In this document: one piece after another, positions 1-5,646 of the stretch
Layout: each line of letters starts with the position of its first letter
Position numbering within the stretch: the stretch's first letter is position 1
Source of the DNA: Actinomycetes bacterium
GTDB taxonomy: Bacteria; Actinomycetota; Acidimicrobiia; Acidimicrobiales; Acidimicrobiaceae
Assembly (NCBI GenBank): GCA_021844725.1
Contig: JAKBSX010000069.1
Coordinates: 1-8,913, forward strand
Length of the DNA: 8,913 bases
Direction: 5' to 3'
The notes under the pieces: model-generated
What the model was told of the DNA's origin: nothing
The model's input: the letters and a program-made list of their open reading frames with translations, nothing else
Databases searched by the model: none
Made by a program: the position numbers and the translations under genes

Positions 1-2
1 AC

Positions 3-239
3 GAGGAAAGAATAGATTGGGAACCTGGCGACACGATGTACATCCCCGCAGGAGCATGGCATCAGCATTTTGTAACCTCGGATGAACCCGGAATGGTAAT
101 AGCTATCAAGCCGCTCCCAATCCAGGAATATTTGGGAGAAATGAACATAACTTATAAAGGAGACGAGCCGACGTTCAACCATGAGTATCGACCCGGAACC
201 TTCCTTGAAGAACTCAAACAAATTGGCAGAAATATCTAG
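3..239 (+). CDS. Cupin-domain protein, C-terminal part (5' end outside window)
   Basis: The reading frame is open from the left edge and ends at TAG 237-239; 78 residues are visible, so the start lies outside the window. Residues near the edge read EPGDTMYIPAGAWHQHF, which fits the second conserved cupin motif (G, five residues, P-x-G, two residues, H), followed by a hydrophobic strand (MVIAIKPL). The motif's usual final Asn is replaced by Val. In cupins the His of this motif is a metal ligand, so a metal-binding beta-barrel enzyme or a small-molecule-binding protein is likely. The substrate cannot be told because the first motif and the N-terminus are missing. The last 45 or so residues (EYLGEMNITYKGDEPTFNHEYRPG) form a charged tail past the barrel. 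The methionine at 36 is internal to the conserved motif and is not the real start. The gene converges on the glutamate dehydrogenase gene. Confidence 0.75.
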   Translation, partial: EERIDWEPGDTMYIPAGAWHQHFVTSDEPGMVIAIKPLPIQEYLGEMNITYKGDEPTFNHEYRPGTFLEELKQIGRNI

Positions 240-403
240 CATTATTTGGCAGACATTCATATTGACACAGCTCGACCAACTCTCATGGATTGAATGAAGC
301 TGCATTTTGACGTCAACTACAACCGACTTCAATTGCAAAACAAACGTTGTGGATAACCATTTCGGTAGCCGAGTTCCATCATTTGGATTCCTACTGTGTG
401 GTC
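240..403. other. Convergent intergenic region, no clear terminator
   Basis: This 164-bp stretch lies between the 3' ends of the cupin gene (+) and the glutamate dehydrogenase gene (-). No GC-rich hairpin followed by a T-run is visible on either strand. It contains a perfect 10-bp palindrome, TTGACGTCAA, at 307-316, and one exact DnaA-box-like 9-mer, TGTGGATAA, at 348-356. Either may be a protein-binding site or chance. There is no coding frame. Confidence 0.4.
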
Positions 404-3400
404 CTAAAGCATTCGCCGAAGCTCGGTCTGAACTAAGTAGACCAGGGTCAATTCCTGACCCGGATTGATCCTGGCTTCCTTAGTGAAATTGCGAACTTTT
501 GCAATTCCAGCTTGATTGTCGGATTTCCACCTCGAAATTGCTTCTTCTGTGTCGGTATTTGGATAGGTTGAAATAATTTTCTCACATAGCATTCGCCTCA
601 ACTGCCGCAATTCGTCAGCAGTCGAGCGAACTTGCCAGGAAATCCATCTGCGCTCAACTTCTACGCTCGACAGGATCTCCAAAACCTGATCCAGACCTAC
701 CGTAAGCTCAATCTCTCTTATCAATTTGACCACATCGAAAATTTCAGTCCCGGTCTTGTCACTAATTTCTCCAGCTTCGATAGCCCTTGGAGCCAGCTGC
801 AAAAGTGACAATCTGTTTGAAAGTGCCAGACCCACCGCCTGATCTTGCAGTGCTTCGGACAAGTCGGAATTCGGTAACCCTAACGACGCCACAAAATCCG
901 GAGAGCCAATGACCCTTTCTATATATGACTTTTGAGTCTCAATCAGATGTTCGAAAGAACCGTTTCTGGCTTTTCCAACTAAATCTCTTACCAGACAATC
1001 AATTATCCCAACCACAGACCGAAAGATTATCGACTCCGCCCGATGGTCCAGTTGAGACTCGATTTGATCAATTCCATCCCATAGTGAAAGCGCTTCGGTA
1101 ACTTTGCAACTGAGCCAAAATGAAGCGGCTATATCGCTCAAGGCACAGTTGAGTTCCTGTGATCTTTCATAAGCCCACACGATTCCCATCCGATTTACAA
1201 TCAGTCCAGCCAATTCGGTAGAGATCAGCTGCGGATAGAGCGGGTGTTTGGACATCAACTGACCAAATCTGCTGGCAACGGTGACAGGAAAATATTCAAG
1301 AGCAAGCTCTGTCAAAGAAGGGTTCAATATAAACGCAGAATCCACTATCGAATCAGCAATTCCGGACTTGGCGTAAGCCTGGAGAACCGCTATTTCGGGC
1401 CGGGTAAGTCCTGCGTCAGCCGACCGCCTCTTCTGGAACTCTTCTACACTTGGCAGGAACTCGGCCTGTCTGTCAAATCCTCTCTGGTCTTCCCAGTCCT
1501 CAATCAATGCTTCAAACGCGTCGAGATCGTAAACATTGACATATGCTGATCTGTCAATTGCCACGATGCTTTCATTCACACGGCGGAGAACCTTGAGCAT
1601 TGCTTCACCAGTCAGCTGCTGAAGCAGCCAGTCCCTCTCCGACTCCTCAAGAAGTGACTCACCAATAGCCAGCCCGAGCAATATCTTCAAGTTGACTTCA
1701 TAATCAGACATTGCCACGCCGCCGGCATTGTCTATGAAATCAGTATTTACTCTTCCCCCCCGGCGGGAATACCTGATACGACCTCGCTGAGTTATACCAA
1801 GGTTCGCCCCTTCGACAATAACCCTGGACCTGACCTGCTCCGCATCAACTCTGACTAGATCATTCGAGCTGTCACCGACTTCAGAGTTGCTTTCATCCCT
1901 GGCCTTGATAAAAGTCCCTATTCCCCCAAACCAAATCAGGTCCACCTGGGACTTCAAGATTGCAGAAATAACCTCTAAGGGAGTGGCTGATTCAGCTGAA
2001 AGTCCGAGCATCGACCGAAGTTTGGACCCAAGGGGAATCTCCTTGGCATTTCTGGACCACACACCACCACCCGGAGATATAAGTTCAGGATTGTAGTCGG
2101 CCCAGGAAGACTTCTCCAATTTGAACAGTCTGAGCCGTTCATTGTACGATGTTAGCGGATTTGGTTCGGGGTCAAGAAAGATATGCCGGTGATCGAATGC
2201 GGCAACTAATGCGATCGAGCGGCTTTGAAGCATTCCGTTGCCAAATATGTCTCCCGACATATCCCCTATTCCGACCACTTTGAACGTCTCGCCCTGTGAA
2301 TTCATATCCAGCTTGGCAAAATGCCGGCTTACCGCAAGCCATGCACCTCGGGCGGTAATTGCCATAGATTTGTGATCGTACCCATGCGATCCTCCTGATG
2401 CAAAGGCGTCACCCAGCCAGTAACCACTTTGTGCTGCTATTTCATTAGCCAAATCAGAGAACGTGGCGGTTCCCTTATCAGCAGCAACCACCAGGTAGTG
2501 GTCATCGCCATCGTAAGCCACCACTCTGGGAGGTGTTATAACTTCGCCACCCAGATAGTTGTCAGTCACTGACAGAAGCGCTGCTATATAAATCTTGTAA
2601 GCATCCTCGATCTCAGTCATTGTTGGTTGCTCGCTGTTTCGCACCACGAACCCGCCCTTAGCCCCAGTGGGAATAATTATCGAATTCTTTTTGACCTGCG
2701 CCTGAGCCAGATCATAAATTTCGGTCCTAAAATCCTCAACTCTCTCGCTCCACCGGATTCCACCTCTAGCTATCAGACCAGCCCGAAGATGTATTCCAAG
2801 CACAGTTGCCCCATAAACGAAGGTTTCAAGCATAGAATGCTTGAGGATATTCAACCGAGATGCAGACGGTGCGAACTTCAGTGCCAATGCCGACTTCCCA
2901 CCACGCGGAGCTTCAACAAAGTAATTAGTCCGTACAGTAGAATCGATCAACTCAAGATACCCGCGCAGGATTTGGTCTGAATCAAAACTTGAGACCCCCT
3001 CCAAGTTGTTTACAACGAGGCTGAGTGCCTGGTTCAAATCAAGCTTGTGATCAGGATCAAATCGACTTTCGAAATAACCTACAAGCGACTGAGCCAGCAA
3101 AGGGTATTCAAATAATGTCTGATCAAGTTGAGACTGGCTGTAAATAGAACTTATTTGCAACCTATAGTCGCGATAAGCCCTGAGAAGATTCACCTGGTGA
3201 TAACCCAGTTCAGCCGAAAGGACCAACCGATTCAGAAGGTCCCTCTCACTGCTGCCAGCAATAACCGATTCAATCGCCTCAAGTACCCGGGTGCCGTCCC
3301 GGCCACCATCAAGACCGAGTGGGAATCGCTCTTGATGCTCCCACCTTAATTCGATGTCATCGATATGGAAAGGGATAGATTTCTCTGCTTTTGAGCCAAA

Positions 3401-3814
3401 TGACCACTGGAGATCTTCAACTACTGAGAGTCCAAAACTGTCAAATATATGGACCAGACTGCTGAGCTCAGCCAGACTGCCACCATATCTCCTTAGCCTC
3501 ATGACCCCCCTCTTAATCCCGGGATTTAAATCAAGGACTAGATAGTGGGGATCGTTAACATCATCAGATCTAATGGCGGAGAAGATTCCAAGTTTTTCAG
3601 ATCCAATAAACCGCTCCTCAGAATCTCCCGGAGTAACATTTTCTATCTGAGCCAGAAATTGTGCATCTATAGCTGCATATATTGGATCAGTCGCTTCCCG
3701 ATAACCTGGCGGAATTTGATCCAGGAATTCGCAAAAGTATTTGGAGTCAATACAAACGCCCAACTCACCAGCAACTTGCGATTCCCATCTACTCAGATCG
3801 AAAACTTCTCCCAT
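404..3814 (-). CDS. Large-type NAD-specific glutamate dehydrogenase, N-terminally short form (1136 aa)
   Basis: It is predicted to catalyse NAD-dependent oxidative deamination of glutamate to 2-oxoglutarate and ammonia in the cytoplasm (Bac_GDH family). Family motifs in order are: RGGIRWSERVEDFRTE (350-365) and KKNSIIIPTGAKGGF (375-389) for substrate and catalysis; DKGTATFSDLAN (446-457); GIGDMSGDIFGNGML (515-529), the nucleotide-binding stretch; DHRHIFLDPEPNP (541-553); WFGGIGTFIKA (628-638); VEGANLGITQRGRIRY (667-682) and NTDFIDNAGGVAMSDYEVN (690-708). The NAGGVAMSDYEVN segment differs from the usual NSAGVDTSDHEVN form. The 180-kDa bacterial enzymes are about 1600 aa; this protein begins just before the PPGYRE segment (35-40), so roughly 450-500 residues with the ACT-like regulatory region are absent. 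The start looks real: an in-frame TGA lies six codons upstream of the ATG, and AGGCAGGA sits at 3819-3826. No missing N-terminal coding is visible in the 347 bp upstream. The stop is TAG 404-406. No internal frameshift was seen. Confidence 0.92.
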   Translation of the reverse strand: MGEVFDLSRWESQVAGELGVCIDSKYFCEFLDQIPPGYREATDPIYAAIDAQFLAQIENVTPGDSEERFIGSEKLGIFSAIRSDDVNDPHYLVLDLNPGIKRGVMRLRRYGGSLAELSSLVHIFDSFGLSVVEDLQWSFGSKAEKSIPFHIDDIELRWEHQERFPLGLDGGRDGTRVLEAIESVIAGSSERDLLNRLVLSAELGYHQVNLLRAYRDYRLQISSIYSQSQLDQTLFEYPLLAQSLVGYFESRFDPDHKLDLNQALSLVVNNLEGVSSFDSDQILRGYLELIDSTVRTNYFVEAPRGGKSALALKFAPSASRLNILKHSMLETFVYGATVLGIHLRAGLIARGGIRWSERVEDFRTEIYDLAQAQVKKNSIIIPTGAKGGFVVRNSEQPTMTEIEDAYKIYIAALLSVTDNYLGGEVITPPRVVAYDGDDHYLVVAADKGTATFSDLANEIAAQSGYWLGDAFASGGSHGYDHKSMAITARGAWLAVSRHFAKLDMNSQGETFKVVGIGDMSGDIFGNGMLQSRSIALVAAFDHRHIFLDPEPNPLTSYNERLRLFKLEKSSWADYNPELISPGGGVWSRNAKEIPLGSKLRSMLGLSAESATPLEVISAILKSQVDLIWFGGIGTFIKARDESNSEVGDSSNDLVRVDAEQVRSRVIVEGANLGITQRGRIRYSRRGGRVNTDFIDNAGGVAMSDYEVNLKILLGLAIGESLLEESERDWLLQQLTGEAMLKVLRRVNESIVAIDRSAYVNVYDLDAFEALIEDWEDQRGFDRQAEFLPSVEEFQKRRSADAGLTRPEIAVLQAYAKSGIADSIVDSAFILNPSLTELALEYFPVTVASRFGQLMSKHPLYPQLISTELAGLIVNRMGIVWAYERSQELNCALSDIAASFWLSCKVTEALSLWDGIDQIESQLDHRAESIIFRSVVGIIDCLVRDLVGKARNGSFEHLIETQKSYIERVIGSPDFVASLGLPNSDLSEALQDQAVGLALSNRLSLLQLAPRAIEAGEISDKTGTEIFDVVKLIREIELTVGLDQVLEILSSVEVERRWISWQVRSTADELRQLRRMLCEKIISTYPNTDTEEAISRWKSDNQAGIAKVRNFTKEARINPGQELTLVYLVQTELRRML

Positions 3815-3894
3815 GTGTTCCTGCCTATTTCACGTACCGTTGTCTAACCCCAACCTAGTAAATCCAGTTGTGCTCGTTTCCCAAAATCACGGGA

Positions 3895-3922
3895 TTTCTA
3901 AGAAATTTTCAAGCGCTGTCAA
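3895..3922 (-). promoter_or_regulatory. Candidate sigma70-type promoter for glutamate dehydrogenase with palindrome over -10
   Basis: Read on the minus strand, a perfect TTGACA (3917-3922) is followed after 16 nt by TAGAAA (3895-3900, 4 of 6 matches to TATAAT). A 13-bp palindrome ATTTCT-A-AGAAAT (3894-3906) covers the -10 box and could be an operator. Transcription would start near 3888 and give a leader of about 70 nt. It lies after the palindromic region, so the gene could be transcribed independently of the importer operon. The weak -10 limits confidence. Confidence 0.45.
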
Positions 3923-3957
3923 ATGCAATAACGCCTGCGACAGGAAGTCTCCAAACC

Positions 3958-4045
3958 GGTTGCTGATTTCAGGATAGCTGTCTCAGATACGTGCCTCGAT
4001 GACTAGTCAGTCATCGAGGTGGCCGACAGCAATCAGCCGCCAACC
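3958..4045. repeat. Nested palindrome of four successive stems
   Basis: Four arm pairs are nested around one centre: GGTT 3958-3961 with AACC 4042-4045; GCTGATT 3962-3968 with AATCAGC 4031-4037; GCTGTC 3977-3982 with GACAGC 4025-4030; and CCTCGATGACT 3994-4004 with AGTCATCGAGG 4009-4019, leaving a 4-nt loop. The 28 pairs are all exact; small bulges or internal loops separate the stems. On the + strand the inner stem can be lengthened by two wobble pairs (G3993-T4020, T3992-G4021), which a minus-strand RNA could not form. No T-run follows on either side, so it is not a classic intrinsic terminator, although it lies where importer transcripts should end. It may be a U-tract-less terminator, the 5' part of the neighbouring + strand RNA, or the left part of a decayed transposable element. 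Confidence 0.7.
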
Positions 4046-4066
4046 ACCTCACCTATTACTTGGTTG

Positions 4067-4076
4067 AACTACTTAC
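4067..4076 (+). repeat. Direct repeat AACTACTTAC, copy 1
   Basis: This exact 10-bp sequence recurs at 4160-4169. Here it is preceded by TTG, so that TTGA is followed by ACTACTTAC. Confidence 0.75.
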
Positions 4077-4085
4077 TTATTTGTT

Positions 4086-4160
4086 ACCTCTCTGAAGGGC
4101 TGGTGGCGTGAGCTGCTGGTTCTTCATGAATCCTCTTCCTTTAGGGAGAGGAGAGGTCAA
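4086..4160 (+). ncRNA. Candidate orphan omega/reRNA-like scaffold (TnpB-type guide RNA)
   Basis: Read as + strand RNA, the segment folds compactly. Hairpin 1 pairs 4093-4107 with 4112-4126: 15 consecutive pairs, six of them G-U, closed by the GNRA tetraloop GUGA (4108-4111). Hairpin 2 pairs 4132-4139 with 4144-4151 (eight pairs, one G-U, loop UUUA). An outer stem pairs ACCUCUC 4086-4092 with GAGAGGU 4151-4157; its last pair competes with hairpin 2 for G4151. On the minus strand each G-U pair would become an A-C mismatch, so the fold points to a functional + strand RNA rather than a DNA palindrome. The final hairpin and TCAA resemble the 3' scaffold of IS605-family TnpB guide RNAs, in which the flanking genomic sequence after the right end is the guide; here that is from 4161, the tail of the lipoprotein gene. 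No TnpB is nearby, so any protein partner would act in trans. The 5' end is unknown, and the palindrome at 3958-4045 may be part of the transcript. Confidence 0.5.
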
Positions 4161-4169
4161 ACTACTTAC
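4160..4169 (+). repeat. Direct repeat AACTACTTAC, copy 2 (over the lipoprotein stop codon)
   Basis: This is the second exact copy of the 10-mer at 4067-4076. It begins with the last base of the TCAA that ends the RNA-like block and covers the last codons and stop of the substrate-binding lipoprotein gene. Its nine bases from 4161 would be the first part of a guide if the adjacent RNA is real. Confidence 0.75.
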
Positions 4170-5202
4170 CTGCGTTAGTTGAAAACGTAGAATCGATGTA
4201 TTTAGACGCTGGAATCAAACTTGAATAGTCCAAGTTGTGATTAGCCAGAAAGACCTTCTGCATTGATTGAAGCGTCTTGGTGGGAGGGGCCAGGTCAGGA
4301 CTAAATACGTTTGGTGGCTCCGACTCAAGAAGGCTTAGCTTCTGGCCAGTAGCGGCAGCCACAATCCCCAGGTTAAGAGCAGAGTCGGTGTTATTTCCCT
4401 GGAGCTGCTTTGAGGCCTCGACCAAAGCATCAAAAAACTCCTGGGCGGTCTTGGTCTTGGCAAAAGCACCACCATAGATGACACCGGTTGCCGCGACACC
4501 AACAGGAGCTCCGGTCAGAAGTTTCCCAACATTGTCCTTTATAATTGCACCCAAAAACGGTGCCGGAGGATATGCAGCTGCGACTGCACCCGACTTCAAG
4601 GCGCTTTCCATTTCCGGAAATGCCAGGTTGACCAGAGTCACATCCTTCAGTGTCAGGTGATAAGGCGCAAGTGCCTGAGACACCAGGTAAGCGCCGGTTG
4701 AACCCGCACCTCCGGATACCGCAATCTTCATACCCTTAAGCCCACCTGCATTTGTTACTTTACTTGCCAGAGAACTGGCGACCACAAGCCCATTGGCAGG
4801 AGTGCCTGGAGCCTCTTCAGCCATTGAACCGACCACTTTGAAATCAAGTCCCTGGTTGATTGCATTGAACATGCCGGCGGAAAAACCACCGAGAACCACC
4901 TGAACCTTATTAGTGGCTGCCAGGGTGGTGGCACTCTGACCAGATGGGACCACAGTCAAGTGAACCGCAATTCCATGCTGGGTAAAGTAACCATCGTGCA
5001 TCGCAATAAAGAGTGGCTCAAAAAGAGAGAGCGGTATGTAAGCCACCGTCACCGGAGTAAGCGTCTTTGAGGTCGTCGAAGTAGCCGAAGCAGATTTGTT
5101 TGATGAAGTCGAGCTTGTTGAACTTGAACCGCAAGCTGCCAGAACCAGCGACGAAATCGCAAGCACGGCAGCAGCTGTACGGCCTTTTCGGGGGAATTTC
5201 AT
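4162..5202 (-). CDS. ABC importer substrate-binding lipoprotein, nitrate/sulfonate/taurine (SsuA/NMT1-like) family
   Basis: This is the extracytoplasmic binding component that delivers substrate to the permease encoded upstream. The 346-aa protein begins with a basic stretch (KFPRKGR) and a hydrophobic helix ending in the lipobox LAAC, with Cys24 the likely lipidated residue. A flexible Ser/Thr-rich linker follows (25-46). The mature domain starts at VTVAYIPLSLFEPLFIAMHDGY (51-72), typical of the SsuA/NMT1 fold. Further family-like stretches are GGLKGMKIAVSGGAGSTGAY (153-172) and PEMESALKSGAVAAAYPPAP (196-215). The start is well supported: AAAGGAG at 5208-5214 lies 5 nt before the ATG. It is encoded last in the importer cluster, 129 bp after the oxidoreductase stub, with its own candidate promoter. 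The substrate cannot be read from sequence; the family includes binders of sulfonates, taurine, nitrate, and pyrimidine precursors of thiamine. The stop lies inside a 10-bp direct repeat shared with the neighbouring RNA-like element. Confidence 0.9.
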   Translation of the reverse strand: MKFPRKGRTAAAVLAISSLVLAACGSSSTSSTSSNKSASATSTTSKTLTPVTVAYIPLSLFEPLFIAMHDGYFTQHGIAVHLTVVPSGQSATTLAATNKVQVVLGGFSAGMFNAINQGLDFKVVGSMAEEAPGTPANGLVVASSLASKVTNAGGLKGMKIAVSGGAGSTGAYLVSQALAPYHLTLKDVTLVNLAFPEMESALKSGAVAAAYPPAPFLGAIIKDNVGKLLTGAPVGVAATGVIYGGAFAKTKTAQEFFDALVEASKQLQGNNTDSALNLGIVAAATGQKLSLLESEPPNVFSPDLAPPTKTLQSMQKVFLANHNLDYSSLIPASKYIDSTFSTNAGK

Positions 5203-5207
5203 ATTTT

Positions 5208-5214
5208 CTCCTTT
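5208..5214 (-). promoter_or_regulatory. Strong ribosome binding site for the lipoprotein gene
   Basis: AAAGGAG on the minus strand, 5 nt from the ATG at 5202, fixes the start and would give high translation relative to the other importer genes, which are translationally coupled or lack a clear site. Binding proteins are usually made in excess over their permeases. Confidence 0.8.
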
Positions 5215-5302
5215 GGAAATTATTCAAAACATTTATCTGAAACTAAAAACGGTTGTTTTCGGGGTTGGTAACACCATTCACCCATAGGCAGAGGCCTAGA
5301 AA

Positions 5303-5330
5303 GTTATAATTTTGACCGAGTGTGTCTAAA
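5303..5330 (-). promoter_or_regulatory. Candidate promoter inside the importer cluster, upstream of the lipoprotein gene
   Basis: On the minus strand, TTTAGA (5325-5330, 4 of 6 matches to the -35) and TATAAC (5303-5308, 5 of 6 to the -10) are separated by 16 nt, starting directly after the stop of the oxidoreductase stub. The leader to the lipoprotein start would be about 95 nt. A short inverted repeat, TAGGC-agag-GCCTA (5285-5298), lies around the expected start site. It would allow extra expression of the binding protein, but rests on motif matches only. Confidence 0.4.
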
Positions 5331-5331
5331 C

Positions 5332-5646
5332 CTATAGTGCAGCTCCTTGCTTTTCTAGAACCGAGTGAACCTTCTCTGGATCGTGACTTTTAGATTCAGC
5401 CCATAGAGCGGCACTTACCCCAGCCGCCTGTCCCGTCGCAAATGACGTTCCCACCACCATAAACAGGGCATATGCTTCACCATCTGCGCCAATATTCCTA
5501 CCTACTAAATTGGGGTGTTCGACAGATACAGTGAACAAAGCCTCGTAAGCAATCCCATACCAGTCTGGACCTCCAACTGATTCATAGACACCGACGCCGT
5601 CACTACGGGGGAACCCCACGCAGTGTTTCAACTTGTTGTTCTTCAT
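5332..5646 (-). pseudogene. FAD-dependent oxidoreductase, C-terminal stub (104 aa)
   Basis: The ATG overlaps the permease stop as ATGA (5643-5646), so the frame would be translated by coupling with the permease; it ends at TAG 5332-5334. The 104 residues resemble only the C-terminal end of FAD-dependent oxidoreductases of the FAD_oxidored (PF12831) type: YGIAYEALF (30-38), HPNLVGRNIGADGEA (44-58), which is the family's L-x-x-GRxIxAxHEA-like segment, then GTSFATGQAAGVSAALWA (66-83) and a C-terminal helix ending QGAAL. The N-terminal GxGxxG dinucleotide-binding part and the substrate domain, several hundred residues, are absent, and the space upstream is permease coding. An intact catalytic enzyme is therefore impossible. 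It may be a deletion product that kept a start codon by chance, or a small protein retained for another role. The full ancestor may have acted on the imported compound. Confidence 0.65.

Larger units (their letters stand above)
4064..4160 (+). mobile_element. Putative non-autonomous IS200/IS605-like remnant (PATE-like), no transposase
   Basis: The block has a TTGA tetramer (4064-4067), resembling the TTGA-type target or TAM of several IS605 elements, at its left end. At its right end it has the hairpin ATCCTCTTCC-TTTA-GGGAGAGG followed by GTCAA (4157-4160 is TCAA). From memory, this resembles the right-end hairpins of IS605/IS1341-type elements, which often read similarly and end in TCAA. No tnpA or tnpB remnant was found in the surrounding 350 bp in any frame. 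The left boundary is uncertain because the nine bases after TTGA also follow the right end, and the larger palindrome at 3958-4045 could belong to the element too. If so, it is a small internally deleted copy that would have to be mobilised in trans. Confidence 0.45.

Noticed and set aside
348..356. Exact DnaA-box 9-mer (TGTGGATAA), suggesting an origin
   Set aside because: It is a single box with no second exact copy in the intergenic DNA, no AT-rich unwinding element and no dnaA/dnaN nearby; one chance match in a window of this size is not surprising.
3741..3977. Possible tnpB remnant on the + strand before the RNA-like block
   Set aside because: Translations of the + strand frames here show no zinc-ribbon cysteines or RuvC motifs, and most of the frame is antisense to the glutamate dehydrogenase start and its leader.
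4132..4151. Hairpin as the intrinsic terminator of the importer operon
   Set aside because: No T-run follows it on the minus strand, and its one wobble pair and the neighbouring stems favour a + strand RNA instead.
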